A stretch of 59,806 nucleotides of DNA from Rickettsia conorii (GCA_020726135.1 DYTE01000001.1:1-59806); one strand, 5' to 3'; positions 1-10,698 are shown, counted from the stretch's first letter. A program made the numbers and translations. Notes: generated by a model from the letters alone, not told the origin.

Positions 1-44
1 ATAATTTTACAGAATTTATACAGAAATTTCAAGATTTAATTTGA
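1..44 (+). CDS. C-terminal tail of an upstream gene (partial)
   Basis: Reading from base 3, an open frame runs to a TGA stop at 42-44 and encodes a tail ending FQDLI. It stops ten bases before the next start codon, so the stop sits beside the ribosome binding site of the following gene, as in an operon. Too little is present to name the product. The frame could be chance, although AT-rich sequence usually has stops more often than this. Confidence 0.35.
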   Translation, partial: NFTEFIQKFQDLI

Positions 45-53
45 GAGGAGTAT

Positions 54-596
54 ATGAATATAAATATCAGTATTACAACAGGCCTCATATATGCAATAAA
101 TTATCATTTTAATGTAGTTTGTAATAAAAATAAAATTTTAATTTTAGATGATTTACATTTATTTTCTAAAATAGATATATTTCAAAATATTTTAAACAAT
201 ATATTTTTAGATTTGCAAAAAGATTATGGAATATTATTATGTAATGCAAATTTTGCATCTATAGAACAAAATAACAATCCACAATTTGAATTATTATTAA
301 AAAATATTACTACTAAAATTACTATGCCTTATATTAAATTAACAAATAATTTATGGTTAAATAATTTAGAAATATCAAGATTGTCTAAATTTTCTGTCAC
401 TTCTAGAGTATTTTTATTTACACAAAATGAAGAATCTATAATTTTAGAACTTAGTATTTCAGCTTTTAATAATATTGTTAGAATTTTATTGTCAAAAGAC
501 AAAGATATAGAAATATGGAATGAAATAGTAAAAGAATATCCTGGAGAAGTTAATAATTGGTTACAACATTTATATAATAAATTTGACGCGGAATAA
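54..596 (+). CDS. hypothetical protein, 180 aa
   Basis: I do not recognise this protein. The start is well supported: GAGAGGAG lies at 43-50, three bases before the ATG. The product is rich in Asn, Ile and Leu and has no clear membrane segment or signal peptide, so it is probably cytoplasmic. Residues about 28-37 read ILILDDLHLF, which resembles the Walker B strand of DnaA/Hda-type AAA+ proteins. No Walker A (GxxGxGKT) is present, so an ATPase assignment is not supported; it could be a degenerate Hda-like or polymerase-clamp-loader-like protein. Its stop overlaps the start of the next gene by one base (TAATG), implying translational coupling with the large secreted protein that follows. Confidence 0.7.
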   Translation: MNINISITTGLIYAINYHFNVVCNKNKILILDDLHLFSKIDIFQNILNNIFLDLQKDYGILLCNANFASIEQNNNPQFELLLKNITTKITMPYIKLTNNLWLNNLEISRLSKFSVTSRVFLFTQNEESIILELSISAFNNIVRILLSKDKDIEIWNEIVKEYPGEVNNWLQHLYNKFDAE

Positions 597-3500
597 TGTT
601 TAATAATATTTTTAAAATATATATTTTTCTATTAATATCACTAAATTCTTGTAATATTTTTGCAAATATATGGGATGATTTAGTTAATAGTACTTGCGGA
701 GCGTTTCAAAATGATATTAGAGAAGAATGGGGAGGGAACGTAAAAACATTTTCTCCAAATAGATTATGTCCTCCTTATAATAAAGAAGATGGACGTAGCG
801 GAACATGTCTAGAACAATTTGATTTTCCAAGTACACCTAATATCTATTATTTTAAAGTTTGCGCTCAAGCAACAAACCAATCTAGTTATTTTACTCCAGT
901 AATTACTATAGTTTCTCAAGCTTGCAATGCTGGTGCCTGCTGGCCTTTTACACAAGACTTACAAGGACATGGAGATTGTAAAATATTCCCAACTCCTTAT
1001 GGTGTTCCACTAACTAGAATGTGTGGTCGTATAGCATCCCCTCTTGTCAAATCAACAAAAACTGGTGAATCTGATACTCCCGCTGAAATGGGATATACAA
1101 ATGATGTTCATTTAAATTTAAAAGGCGAAGATGAAATTGATCAATTAAATAAAATCTTCCAAAATTCAAATATTAAAAAAGAAGATTATAGAAGACCTAA
1201 ATTTTGTGCTTATGATGATCCAAGTCTTATAACTCTTGATCTTGGATCTATAGCAGATCCAATGGATTATAATCCGACCTACCAACCATTGCACAAAACG
1301 GATAAATTAGCTCCGGTAGCAAGAGTATTACTTTTAATTATAGATGTGAAATTAGCAATTTCTCCAGCTGGATTAATATCAAAATTAATGGAATTATTAG
1401 GTGTATATAATGTACCAGGATTAGATGTTTTACAAAAAATTATGGAATATGTTGTTATATTAACGAACCTATTTGATAGTCTATTTAAAGAAATTATAAA
1501 ATCTGTAGGTTCATTAAATGGAGTAGTAAGTTCGCAGATTTATGGATGTGTAGAATTACCACTTGGGGCAATGCCACCACCATATTGTCCTAAACTATCG
1601 ATTCCAACCTCAATGGCATCAGTACAAAAAATTTGTACTGAGAAATATCCTAATAGCAATATTTTTAGACAAGATATGACTTCTAATTGCGTTATATCTA
1701 AATTACAGAATAATATTATAAATAATGTTATAAGAGTTTCTTTTGATTATGATGTTAGATTATGCACAAATAATGAGGATCCTTACAAAACGGATAAATG
1801 TGTTGGTTTGCAAAATATTCCAGCAATATTATCTGAATATAATGATTCTGTAATACCTATATGTAATGATTCTAGTGATTCAAGATTTTGTGTTAAAACT
1901 TCTATTAAAAATGCTCCTAAGGAAGTTAGATTGATTTATTCTAGAGGAACTAATAAAAATTCACCTACAAATTATTATGTATCTTATATAGATTATCCAA
2001 CTAAAAAAATGCCAGATTGTACATCTGCTATAAGTGCAAATAGTGGTATTTGTCAAAAAATATACGGAGTTAATATGAACTCATATGCAGATATTAAACT
2101 CACATATCCATATGATCAAAATCAAAATAAACTTACTCCAATTAGCAGTGATTTTTTACTAACTGATATATCAAATGGTGCACAACAAAGATTTACTACA
2201 CGAATAGTTTCTGTTCCTACTAAATTTAATGATTATGAACAAAAACCTAGTGAAATATGTGTGTATAATTTTAGTGATAATTCTTTGGTTGGTTGCATAA
2301 CAAGATCAATGGAAAATTATAAAATAACAGTATCTGACTGTAGTCAATATAATAAATTTAACGTAAGATCTTGTTATAATAATAATTATTATACACCTCA
2401 AGCAATATTATCCATTATCGCAGATAATTATACAACGAGTACTATTATAGAACCACTATCCATACATAGTAATCCAACTCCTCAAAGAGGAGCTATTATA
2501 CCAAAAATCTACTTAGCTGGTTTAAGTTTTTCTTCTCAAATTATTGAACAAACTGAAAAAACATATAATGCTATGCCTTATTTTGGAGATAGAGCCTTTG
2601 GACCTAAAACTATTTTTGGAATATATGAAAATGGAGCAAAACCTATTGATAAGAATAATAAACTTACGAATGCAAAATATTTAAATGGTTTAGAAACTAA
2701 AGATGGAGTTTATATTCAAGGAGCCTCACATATTTGTGCTATACCAGAAAATAATAATAATTCTAATACATGTTTACCAGGAATATCGGATAAAAATTGC
2801 GTTTTAACAAAATTACTTAATAATGATATCGTAGATTGTGTTGACTTTAATAATATATTTAAAAAATATCCAAATCTTACAGAATGTAGTTCTCTAGATG
2901 CAAATTGTTCTTCAATAATGGGATTTGGAAATTTTAAAATAAGGGAATGCTCATCTTCTAACATATGTTATACAGGTGACTTTCCTAAAAATATATGTTT
3001 AGTCTCCTATAATCCTGATGATAGAATCATTCCATCGAAAGATCTTGGACCAATATTATCTGATTCTCAATTTTATAAAAAAGATGTATATGATGATAAA
3101 AAATCTGCAATTCGTAATAAAACGGAAATAGAACGTGGTCTATGTACTAAAATTTTAGAAGCACCTACTTGTAAATCTATTGACCTCGCTACAGATATTA
3201 GTGGTAATGCAACTTGGCCAAATACAAAAATTGGCGAAATTGCAACAGGACAATGCAAGCAAGATTATCAAACTACAGATGGACAACCACTTCAACGTTA
3301 TTGTCTATCTAAAATTGAAACAAAATCTGTAGAATGGGATAATATTAAAAATAATGCTACATGTGTTCCAATAAATCAAGTTAAAATCTCAAATATTGAA
3401 CATAATTTTGATACATATTTTCAAGATCCAAATTTGCCAAAAGATAGACCTAGAATTAATTTTACATATTCAACACCTAGTCAATATGATGCAAAAACTA

Positions 3501-3979
3501 AAATAGGAACGTTTAAATTCTATCTTGATCAAGATAAAACTAATAATGCAGATTATTCAACTGGATGGGATAGACGGGCAGATTTTAGTTTTAATATTAA
3601 TGTAACAGATATATCAAAATTAGAATATTTCAAACTCAAGAGAATTTTATATGATGATTATTACGTAATGTCAATTAATGCTGGAGTTGTATCAGCTGAT
3701 CCTTTAGAAATTTACATTCCATCATTAGGAAACAAAATAATTAATGATAGATCTTTTGATAAAAATAATTTTTTAATGATGGGACGTACTAATGTTCAAA
3801 TGACTCCAATTAACACTCTTGATTATATGGTCAGATATTTTGATACTTACAAAAGACATTCTAGAGAAAATATAGATTTACTACCATTCTTACAAAATGG
3901 AAAGAATCCTGTAGATCTACATGTTTTTATAGTTGGTGGTGGTAAATTAGAGTTTGATATAGAATATAAATTAAAATAA
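596..3979 (+). CDS. large secreted cysteine-rich protein, 1127 aa
   Basis: An N-terminal signal peptide (hydrophobic residues about 7-22, cleavage probably after the FA before NIWDD) indicates export. The mature protein has close to 40 cysteines spread along its length, so disulfides in the periplasm or on the surface are likely. A moderately hydrophobic stretch at about residues 240-300 could contact a membrane. At about 314-332 there is a Cys/Pro-rich motif (GCVELPL, then PPPYCP) that reminds me of the segment after the membrane helices in rickettsial VirB6-like type IV secretion proteins. That link is memory-based inference, and the long multi-helix VirB6 core is absent. It starts on the stop of the preceding gene and is followed after 9 bp by an RDD membrane protein, so all three are probably co-transcribed. 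Function unknown. Confidence 0.8.
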   Translation: MFNNIFKIYIFLLISLNSCNIFANIWDDLVNSTCGAFQNDIREEWGGNVKTFSPNRLCPPYNKEDGRSGTCLEQFDFPSTPNIYYFKVCAQATNQSSYFTPVITIVSQACNAGACWPFTQDLQGHGDCKIFPTPYGVPLTRMCGRIASPLVKSTKTGESDTPAEMGYTNDVHLNLKGEDEIDQLNKIFQNSNIKKEDYRRPKFCAYDDPSLITLDLGSIADPMDYNPTYQPLHKTDKLAPVARVLLLIIDVKLAISPAGLISKLMELLGVYNVPGLDVLQKIMEYVVILTNLFDSLFKEIIKSVGSLNGVVSSQIYGCVELPLGAMPPPYCPKLSIPTSMASVQKICTEKYPNSNIFRQDMTSNCVISKLQNNIINNVIRVSFDYDVRLCTNNEDPYKTDKCVGLQNIPAILSEYNDSVIPICNDSSDSRFCVKTSIKNAPKEVRLIYSRGTNKNSPTNYYVSYIDYPTKKMPDCTSAISANSGICQKIYGVNMNSYADIKLTYPYDQNQNKLTPISSDFLLTDISNGAQQRFTTRIVSVPTKFNDYEQKPSEICVYNFSDNSLVGCITRSMENYKITVSDCSQYNKFNVRSCYNNNYYTPQAILSIIADNYTTSTIIEPLSIHSNPTPQRGAIIPKIYLAGLSFSSQIIEQTEKTYNAMPYFGDRAFGPKTIFGIYENGAKPIDKNNKLTNAKYLNGLETKDGVYIQGASHICAIPENNNNSNTCLPGISDKNCVLTKLLNNDIVDCVDFNNIFKKYPNLTECSSLDANCSSIMGFGNFKIRECSSSNICYTGDFPKNICLVSYNPDDRIIPSKDLGPILSDSQFYKKDVYDDKKSAIRNKTEIERGLCTKILEAPTCKSIDLATDISGNATWPNTKIGEIATGQCKQDYQTTDGQPLQRYCLSKIETKSVEWDNIKNNATCVPINQVKISNIEHNFDTYFQDPNLPKDRPRINFTYSTPSQYDAKTKIGTFKFYLDQDKTNNADYSTGWDRRADFSFNINVTDISKLEYFKLKRILYDDYYVMSINAGVVSADPLEIYIPSLGNKIINDRSFDKNNFLMMGRTNVQMTPINTLDYMVRYFDTYKRHSRENIDLLPFLQNGKNPVDLHVFIVGGGKLEFDIEYKLK

Positions 3980-3988
3980 TAACTTAAT

Positions 3989-4495
3989 ATGAAAAAACAA
4001 ATTATATATGCTAAATTCATTCCAAGAATATTTGCAACAACTATTGATTTATTTATATTGTCTTTTTTCTCATCACCAATAATGCAATTTATTTCAAATT
4101 TTCTTATATCAAATTTTTGTAGAGATTATTTTATATTAAATAATATTGATATAAATAATACAGAGATTGTTGCAATTGGAATTCAAGAATGTGCAGTAAG
4201 TTTAAGTGGAAGTAATTTATTCTATATGATATTTTTATCATTTTGTTTTAATATTTCTATTATGGCAATTTATTTTATTGGTTCATGGATTTATAGCGGA
4301 ACAACTATAGGTAAAATATTACTTGGAATTAAAATAGTAGATGAAGATAGTTTAGAAGCACCATCAAAATTTAATTGTGTGAAAAGATTTTTTGGTTATT
4401 TTCTATCATTTATAGGTATATGGTCAATTTTATTTTCTAAAAAAAGTCAAGCATTGCATGATAAAATTGCTAATACTATTGTAATAAAAAGATAA
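3989..4495 (+). CDS. RDD family membrane protein, 168 aa
   Basis: This is a small polytopic inner-membrane protein of the RDD type. The N-terminus carries the family pattern of R, a hydrophobic helix and D (IPRIFATTIDLFIL, residues about 11-24), followed by a second membrane segment near 80-100. The conserved turn SGTTIGKILLGIKIVD follows (about 103-118), and the C-terminal helix ends SQALHDKIANTIVI, which matches the family's usual Q-x-L-H-D ending. The family's function is poorly defined; some members are implicated in ion exchange. It begins 9 bp after the large secreted protein and sits just before hemW, so it is probably part of the same transcript. Confidence 0.85.
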   Translation: MKKQIIYAKFIPRIFATTIDLFILSFFSSPIMQFISNFLISNFCRDYFILNNIDINNTEIVAIGIQECAVSLSGSNLFYMIFLSFCFNISIMAIYFIGSWIYSGTTIGKILLGIKIVDEDSLEAPSKFNCVKRFFGYFLSFIGIWSILFSKKSQALHDKIANTIVIKR

Positions 4496-4509
4496 TGAGC
4501 GTTTAAATT

Positions 4510-5673
4510 TTGATTAATAAATCTTGTGCGATATATATACATTGGCCATTTTGTATAAAAAAATGTCCATATTGTGATTTTAATTCACATGTTATGAATA
4601 TTGTAGATCATGATATGTGGCTAATTTCATATAAAAAAGAAATAGAGCATTTTAGCTATATAATTAAAGGCAAATATATAAGTTCTATTTTTTTTGGAGG
4701 TGGTACACCATCTCTTATGGAGCCGAGTACTATAGAAGCTATTCTACAAAAAATATCATCTTATGCTTTAATTGATAAAAATACAGAAATTACATTAGAA
4801 GCTAATCCATCATCATTTGAAGTAGAAAAATTTAAACAATTTAAATCAGCTGGAATAAATCGCATTTCTATTGGTGTTCAATCTTTAAATAACGAATCTT
4901 TAAAATTTTTAGGTAGAGCACATGATAAAAATACTGCAATATATGCAGTTAATAAGGCAAATCAAATTTTTAACAGAGTATCTTTTGATTTAATATATGC
5001 AAGAACTTCACAAACTTTAAAAGAATGGGAAAATGAACTTCATGAAGGTATGAAACTAGCTAATGGTCATATTTCACTTTATCAATTAATGATAGAGAAA
5101 GGTACAGTTTTTTATAAAATGTTTAATGAAGGTAATTTAACTATTCCAAAGTCAGATTTAGCAGCTGATATGTATGAACTTACAAATGAATATTTAAAAT
5201 CTTTATCATATGAACAATATGAAATTTCTAATTATTGCAAAATAGGTCAAGAATGTTTGCATAATTTAACTTATTGGAATTATGAAACATATTTAGGTAT
5301 AGGACCTGGAGCTCATAGTAGAATCATAGAAAATTCAAAATCACGAGCTATTATGATGAAACATAATCCTAGTAGTTGGCTTGAAATGGTTAATGATATA
5401 GGACATTCTACACAATCTGATCATATTTTAACAAAAGATGAAATGGTTACTGAAATTATTATGATGGGACTTCGTATTAATAATGGTATTAGCATAAAAA
5501 GATTAGAACAAAAAACAAGCTTAAAACTTGAAGAAATTTTAAATATGAGAATAATAAATGAATATCAAGAAGCTGATTTACTAATCATCAATGATGATAT
5601 TATTAAACTTACAGATAAAGGATTAATGTTACATAATTATATTGTTGCTAGAATAATTAAGCCAAATATATAA
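4510..5673 (+). CDS. hemW: radical SAM protein HemW (heme chaperone)
   Basis: HemW is a radical-SAM relative of oxygen-independent coproporphyrinogen oxidase, thought to bind heme and deliver it to respiratory enzymes. The cluster-binding motif is at residues 15-22 (C-IKK-C-PY-C, CX3CX2C), and FGGGTPS near residue 60 fits SAM binding. Length (387 aa) and the C-terminal HemN_C-like region match HemW. True HemN carries an additional N-terminal extension that is missing here. The only plausible initiation codon in frame is TTG at 4510; no ATG or GTG exists upstream before the conserved IHWPF segment. A heme chaperone fits a genome carrying cytochrome bd. The 3' end overlaps the convergent NlpC/P60 gene by 17 bp. 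Confidence 0.9.
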   Translation: MINKSCAIYIHWPFCIKKCPYCDFNSHVMNIVDHDMWLISYKKEIEHFSYIIKGKYISSIFFGGGTPSLMEPSTIEAILQKISSYALIDKNTEITLEANPSSFEVEKFKQFKSAGINRISIGVQSLNNESLKFLGRAHDKNTAIYAVNKANQIFNRVSFDLIYARTSQTLKEWENELHEGMKLANGHISLYQLMIEKGTVFYKMFNEGNLTIPKSDLAADMYELTNEYLKSLSYEQYEISNYCKIGQECLHNLTYWNYETYLGIGPGAHSRIIENSKSRAIMMKHNPSSWLEMVNDIGHSTQSDHILTKDEMVTEIIMMGLRINNGISIKRLEQKTSLKLEEILNMRIINEYQEADLLIINDDIIKLTDKGLMLHNYIVARIIKPNI

Positions 5674-6997
5674 GTTTAAAATATTTTTTATCTGCTAAAG
5701 AAATTGCATCTTGTTCATCATCATATGATAATAATAATGGTAAAAATACTGAAGATCCTATAATATATCTAGCATTTTTATCAGTTCTAGATCTTAAACC
5801 CCATATATTTTGATATGTCATAGGATTGTTTTTATCATTACCAATATAAAGAAAAACATGACCTTCTATATAGATTATAGTTAAAAAGGCTTTTCCATTT
5901 TTGAGCAGATAATTTATTCGTTCATATGGCGAATAATCAGTTAAATCGACAACATAACCTGCAGACAATTGATCCGCAGAATTGCGAGGTAAAAATATAC
6001 CAAATGGTGTAAATAAATTTTTCAATTCCGATGAACAATCATTATAAAAATATAAATTACCCCAACCATATGGAAGATTATGTAAACTAGTAATAATCTG
6101 AGAAAGATTAGAAGGTGATATTACCACTGGCATTAAAGACGCATTATTTTTTTCTATTAAAACATATTTTGTCTTAGCAATATTATCTGATTTGATAGGT
6201 ATTATTATTTTATGATAATGATCAATATTTTCATCCACTAGAGGAAATAGAGAACCAATATAAGCTTCTGTTAAAAAATTATAATCACTCGATAGAATAT
6301 TACTATTAGTTTTACTAACAGCCAATATAGAAGATGAAGCAACATATTTCCACTCACTTATGAATTCATCACTAACATTTGCTATATATTTACTCAATAC
6401 AAATGATATAGACTCATTAACTATTACAAGAGACCATTGCTCATCTTTCGATGTTCCGATAATATATAATGGCGTACCTATATAAATAGCTGATTCCTGT
6501 AAAAGATCGAATGGATATCCCTGTCCTCCTATCGACGAATCGTAGAAATATACATCCATCGATGGTAATATTCTCACATGCAAATTATCTGTTGCTATTG
6601 CGCGATTTTTTTTATCATATTTTAAATCTTTAAATAGCTCTACATTAATATTTAATTTTATATTATTTATCCATTCTATATTATATGGTCTAAAATTTTC
6701 TCCATATCCAATATTATTTTCTTCTTCATTAGTAAATTGAGTAATTCTATTGACTAAAATAGATTTGATATCATTTGGAAAAGATTTATTTAATATATTA
6801 TCAATATAAGTTTGACTCCAGTTTGATAGATCACCAAAATAATTTTCACAAAATAGTTTAAATTTATTTTTTTGTTCGTCTTCAGTTAATAATGAATCAT
6901 GATAATTCTTATTTGTTGGATCAATCCATTTTTCAACTTTTTGATTATAATTATCTATAGGAAATAGTTTAGTGAGATCTGATTTATTTTTAAACAT
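5657..6997 (-). CDS. SH3-domain NlpC/P60 peptidase, 446 aa
   Basis: This is a probable cell-wall peptidase that cleaves peptide cross-links in peptidoglycan. The C-terminal third is an NlpC/P60 fold: a catalytic Cys lies in YNDCSSEL at about residue 322 after LPYGWGN, and the catalytic His in EGHVFLYIG at about 380. The N-terminal 100 residues resemble the stabilising N-domain of this class, followed by two bacterial SH3-like modules (about 140-210 and 215-290), the order seen in the SH3_6/SH3_7 type. No signal peptide is evident from the annotated start MFKNKSDL, which is odd for a wall enzyme; it may act during division, be exported by another route, or need a different start. It is a single gene convergent with hemW and divergent from secA. 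Confidence 0.82.
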   Translation of the reverse strand: MFKNKSDLTKLFPIDNYNQKVEKWIDPTNKNYHDSLLTEDEQKNKFKLFCENYFGDLSNWSQTYIDNILNKSFPNDIKSILVNRITQFTNEEENNIGYGENFRPYNIEWINNIKLNINVELFKDLKYDKKNRAIATDNLHVRILPSMDVYFYDSSIGGQGYPFDLLQESAIYIGTPLYIIGTSKDEQWSLVIVNESISFVLSKYIANVSDEFISEWKYVASSSILAVSKTNSNILSSDYNFLTEAYIGSLFPLVDENIDHYHKIIIPIKSDNIAKTKYVLIEKNNASLMPVVISPSNLSQIITSLHNLPYGWGNLYFYNDCSSELKNLFTPFGIFLPRNSADQLSAGYVVDLTDYSPYERINYLLKNGKAFLTIIYIEGHVFLYIGNDKNNPMTYQNIWGLRSRTDKNARYIIGSSVFLPLLLSYDDEQDAISLADKKYFKLIYLA

Positions 6998-7128
6998 AGA
7001 TTATCCCATTGTAATAAATAGTCTTAAAGAATTTAATATAAAGATCTTTTTAGAAAGATAGAAAAATCTTAAAATTAAGTCAATCTTTATTTTGATTTTC
7101 TAAAAAAATATATCAAAAAGTTAAGATA

Positions 7129-7156
7129 TTGACTATTTAAGTCACTACTATATTAT
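7129..7156 (+). promoter_or_regulatory. predicted sigma-70 promoter of secA
   Basis: TTGACT at 7129-7134 and TATTAT at 7151-7156 are separated by 16 bp, each one mismatch from the sigma-70 consensus. The predicted start is near 7163, giving a leader of about 30 nt before the secA ATG. Chance matches are common in AT-rich DNA, but the TTGACT element is distinctive and the position is right. Confidence 0.5.
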
Positions 7157-7194
7157 TATTTAGTTATTAATCTTTAATACTTAATAGGTAATTG

Positions 7195-9939
7195 ATGTTA
7201 TCCTTCTTTCGTAAAATTTTTGGCACAGCTAATGATAGGGCTATAAAAAAACTATTTGTAGAAGTTGAAAAAATTAATAAATTAGAAATTTCTATAGAAA
7301 CTCTTTCAGATGATCAACTACGTGCTAAAACTATTGAATTTAAAGAAAAATTATCAAATAACATTCCTTTAAATGATATTATGTATGAGGCTTTTGCAGT
7401 AGTACGAGAAGCTGCAAGAAGAGTCCATAATATGAGGCATTTTGATGTCCAGCTTGTTGGTGGACTGATCCTACATAATGGACTGATTACCGAAATGCGT
7501 ACAGGTGAAGGAAAGACACTTGTTGCTACATTACCAGTTTATCTAAATGCACTTACAGGTAAAGGAGTTCATGTTGTTACCGTTAATGATTATTTAGCAA
7601 GACGTGACTCTAATTGGATGGGAAAGATATATAATTTTCTAGGTATATCAGTTGGTTGTATTATAGGTCAAATGAGTGATGATGAAAGAAGATACGCCTA
7701 TTCATGCGATATTACCTATGCAACAAATAATGAATTAGGATTTGATTATCTAAAAGATAATATGAAATATAGTAATGAATCAAGAGTTCTAAGACCATTA
7801 AATTTCGCTATTATTGATGAAGTAGATTCTATTTTAATTGATGAAGCACGAACACCTTTAATTATTTCAGGTCCCGTTGATGATAAGTCAGAACTATATT
7901 CTCAGATAGATATTTTAATTAAGAAACTTAATATAGAAGATTATGATAAGGATGAACAATTAAAAATAGTTAATTTGAATGAGATTGGTATTACACATAT
8001 TGAATCAATGTTAAAAGTGGCAGCTCTTATTAAAGAAAATACAGGATTATATGATTTTGAAAATTTAGGTCTTGTTCATTATATTAACCAATCATTAAAA
8101 GCTCATATTTTATTTAAAATAGATGTAGATTATTTAGTAGCCGATGGAAAAGTTCAAATAATAGATGAATTTACTGGCAGAGTAATGTCAGGACGTAGAT
8201 ATTCAGATGGTCTACATCAAGCACTTGAAGCAAAAGAAAGGGTACAAATTCAAAATGAGAATCAAACTTTAGCATCTATCACTTTCCAAAATTATTTTAG
8301 ATTATATAGAAAACTTGCTGGTATGACTGGAACTGCGATGACAGAGAGTGCCGAACTTAAAGATATATATAATCTAGATGTACTAGCAGTACCTACTCAT
8401 AATAAAGTAACTCGAAAAGATTATGATGATGAAATATATGGTTCTGTAGTTGAAAAATATGATGCTATTTTAAAATTAATTAAAGATTGTTATGAACGTG
8501 GTCAACCAGTTTTGGTCGGTACTGTCAGTATTGAAAAATCAGAAATATTATCAGATTTATTAAAAAAAAATGGAATCAAACATAATGTATTAAATGCAAA
8601 ATTTCATGAACAAGAAGCTCATATAATAGCACAAGCTGGGCGTTATAAAGCTGTCACAATAGCAACCAATATGGCAGGGCGTGGTACTGATATTATGCTT
8701 GGCGGTAATATAGATATGTTAATAGAACAGTTAGATAAAGATAAATTATCGAAAATTTCATATAAGAAGTCTGTAGAAAAAATTAAAGAAGAACTTGTTA
8801 TTGAGAAAGAAAAAGTATTAACAGCAGGCGGATTATTTGTACTTGGAACAGAACGTCATGAAAGTAGAAGAATTGATAATCAATTAAGAGGTAGAGCTGG
8901 ACGCCAAGGTGATCCTGGTTCTACTAAATTTTTCTTATCACTTGAGGATGATTTAATGCGCATTTTCGCATCTGATAGAATATCTGGAATATTGAAAACA
9001 TTAGGACTTAAAAATGGAGAAGCAATTTTCCATCCAATGATCAGCCGTTCTCTTGAAAAAGCTCAGCAAAAAGTTGAGGCAAATAATTATGAAATGAGAA
9101 AAAATTTATTACGCTTTGATGATGTAATGAATGAGCAACGTAAAATTATTTACGAACAAAGAAATGAGATTATTGCTGCAAATGATGGTGTTGATTTCTG
9201 GAATAATATGTCACATGAAATTGTACGTGAAATTGTTTTAATTTATATGCCAACTGGTTCATATAGAGAAGATTGGAAACTTGAAGAATTATCAGCAGAA
9301 CTTCATAGAATATTTGCTATAAAATTTGATCATGAAACATTAATTAATAAAGCTGACGTTACAGAGATAGAAACAATAGAAATTATAAATAAAATAGTTG
9401 ATGAAATATATCAACATAAACTTAGTCTCTATACAAAAGAAATGATGGATGAGGCTGTAAAATATATTTTACTTACAAGTTTAGATCAAGTATGGAAAGA
9501 TCACTTACATAATTTAGATCATTTAAGACAAGGTATATCTCTACGTGCTTATGCTCAAAAAGATCCTTTAAATGAATATAAAAGAGAAGCATTTAATTTC
9601 TTTGAAAAAATGCTGGAATATTTAAAACGTTTATTTGTAGAAAGAATCTCTCATATTCATATAGATATTTCAAATGAACAAAGAGAAGCTATATCTCTTA
9701 AAAATAAAAAATTACAAAATACAATGCATGAAACAAGGGAAGATCCTGCTTTAAGCATGTATAATACTGGGGTTGTAATTGAGACGAAACTAAAAACCAT
9801 TGTGAAAAAAGTTGATATAAATAATAGAGATCCACAAGATCCTTCCAGTTGGGGAAAAATTTCTAGAAATGAATCATGTCCTTGTAATAGTGGTAAAAAA
9901 TATAAATATTGCCACGGAGTTGGTTCAACAAATTTATAA
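7195..9939 (+). CDS. secA: preprotein translocase ATPase SecA
   Basis: SecA drives export of unfolded preproteins through SecYEG at the inner membrane. Visible landmarks in order are Walker A MRTGEGKT near residue 100, the DEAD-type Walker B region [14 protein letters not shown] near 205, the SAT-like motif AGMTGTA near 380, the second RecA domain with [12 protein letters not shown] near 490, [11 protein letters not shown] near 565, and a C-terminal zinc-binding tail [14 protein letters not shown] that contacts SecB and phospholipid. Length of 914 aa is normal. A TTG three bases upstream is in frame, but ATG at 7195 gives the typical start [10 protein letters not shown]. It is monocistronic with its own predicted promoter. 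SecG is encoded elsewhere in this window (40469). Confidence 0.98.
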   Translation: MLSFFRKIFGTANDRAIKKLFVEVEKINKLEISIETLSDDQLRAKTIEFKEKLSNNIPLNDIMYEAFAVVREAARRVHNMRHFDVQLVGGLILHNGLITEMRTGEGKTLVATLPVYLNALTGKGVHVVTVNDYLARRDSNWMGKIYNFLGISVGCIIGQMSDDERRYAYSCDITYATNNELGFDYLKDNMKYSNESRVLRPLNFAIIDEVDSILIDEARTPLIISGPVDDKSELYSQIDILIKKLNIEDYDKDEQLKIVNLNEIGITHIESMLKVAALIKENTGLYDFENLGLVHYINQSLKAHILFKIDVDYLVADGKVQIIDEFTGRVMSGRRYSDGLHQALEAKERVQIQNENQTLASITFQNYFRLYRKLAGMTGTAMTESAELKDIYNLDVLAVPTHNKVTRKDYDDEIYGSVVEKYDAILKLIKDCYERGQPVLVGTVSIEKSEILSDLLKKNGIKHNVLNAKFHEQEAHIIAQAGRYKAVTIATNMAGRGTDIMLGGNIDMLIEQLDKDKLSKISYKKSVEKIKEELVIEKEKVLTAGGLFVLGTERHESRRIDNQLRGRAGRQGDPGSTKFFLSLEDDLMRIFASDRISGILKTLGLKNGEAIFHPMISRSLEKAQQKVEANNYEMRKNLLRFDDVMNEQRKIIYEQRNEIIAANDGVDFWNNMSHEIVREIVLIYMPTGSYREDWKLEELSAELHRIFAIKFDHETLINKADVTEIETIEIINKIVDEIYQHKLSLYTKEMMDEAVKYILLTSLDQVWKDHLHNLDHLRQGISLRAYAQKDPLNEYKREAFNFFEKMLEYLKRLFVERISHIHIDISNEQREAISLKNKKLQNTMHETREDPALSMYNTGVVIETKLKTIVKKVDINNRDPQDPSSWGKISRNESCPCNSGKKYKYCHGVGSTNL

Positions 9940-10010
9940 AAATTCAAACATATCTGACATTGTAATTAAATTATTTTTATCATGTTAATATAATGAATTT
10001 ATATGAAACT

Positions 10011-10038
10011 TTTAACTTTTATTAAAATATGCTATAAT
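10011..10038 (+). promoter_or_regulatory. predicted extended -10 promoter of carD
   Basis: TG-C-TATAAT at 10030-10038 is a perfect -10 hexamer with the extended TGn element. The -35 candidate TTTAAC at 10011-10016 is weak, as expected when the extended -10 compensates. It lies about 155 bp before the carD ATG, implying a long leader of roughly 150 nt (about 10045-10194). Confidence 0.45.
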
Positions 10039-10194
10039 AGCCGAGCTAAATAGTTAGTGACTATATAATTAATATATATATTTTAGCAATCTTAAATATA
10101 AAAATGATTAAACTTGAATTAGCTGATCAAGCTATTTATTCAATCTGTTTAATTATATAAATTTATTTCACGCTTTCATAGGTAAATAATAATT

Positions 10195-10698
10195 ATGGAA
10201 ACAAATATAAAGTTTCAAATAGGTGACAGGATAGTTTATCCATCACATGGTGTTGGAGAAATAATATCTATAATTTCAGAAAATGTAGCAAATGTTACTA
10301 TGGAATTATATGTAATAGTATTTCCTTTAGATAAAATGACACTTAAAGTACCTGTAAATAGAGCCTCTGCAGCAGGTCTTAGAACTCTCGTCACAAAAGA
10401 TGGTGTTCATAGTATATACGAAACATTGGCTGGAAAACCAAAAGCTGGTAATAAAATGTGGAGTCGCAGAGCACAAGAATATGAAGCAAAAATTAATTCT
10501 GGCAATATTGTTGCAATTGCCGAAGTTGTAAGAGATCTGTATAAAAATGTTGATAGCGACAGATCTTATAGTGAACGTACTATTTATGAAATTGCTATTA
10601 ATAGACTAGCAACAGAATTATCAATCTTAGAAAAAATTACATGTCAAGAAGCTATTTCAAAATTAGTTGATTTGCTTAGAGCAAAATTAGCAGCATGA
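10195..10698 (+). CDS. carD: CarD/CdnL-family transcription regulator, 167 aa
   Basis: CarD-family proteins bind the RNA polymerase beta subunit through an N-terminal Tudor-like domain and stabilise open promoter complexes. The N-terminal region begins with FQIGDRIVYPSHGVGEI (about 6-22), the hallmark of the RNAP-interacting domain, continuing to about residue 65. The C-terminal helical domain (about 70-165) contains the conserved WSRRAQEYE segment (about 82-90), whose Trp contacts the upstream edge of the -10 element in homologues, and the helix ERTIYEIAINRLATELS. Length fits alphaproteobacterial CdnL. It has a single-gene arrangement, with its own promoter and a perfect hairpin 55 bp after its stop. 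Because so few regulators remain in reduced genomes, it probably acts globally. Confidence 0.92.
   Translation: METNIKFQIGDRIVYPSHGVGEIISIISENVANVTMELYVIVFPLDKMTLKVPVNRASAAGLRTLVTKDGVHSIYETLAGKPKAGNKMWSRRAQEYEAKINSGNIVAIAEVVRDLYKNVDSDRSYSERTIYEIAINRLATELSILEKITCQEAISKLVDLLRAKLAA

Noticed and set aside
54-596. Assignment of the first protein as HdaA/DnaA-like because of ILILDDLH
   Set aside because: There is no Walker A motif or sensor residues, so a short hydrophobic-acidic match is not enough.
2716-3258. Two minus-strand frames inside the 1127-aa gene
   Set aside because: Shadows of the plus-strand gene without ribosome binding sites or recognisable products.
8562-8575. A-rich run in secA as a possible slippage site
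   Set aside because: The frame is continuous and conserved on both sides; nothing indicates disruption.
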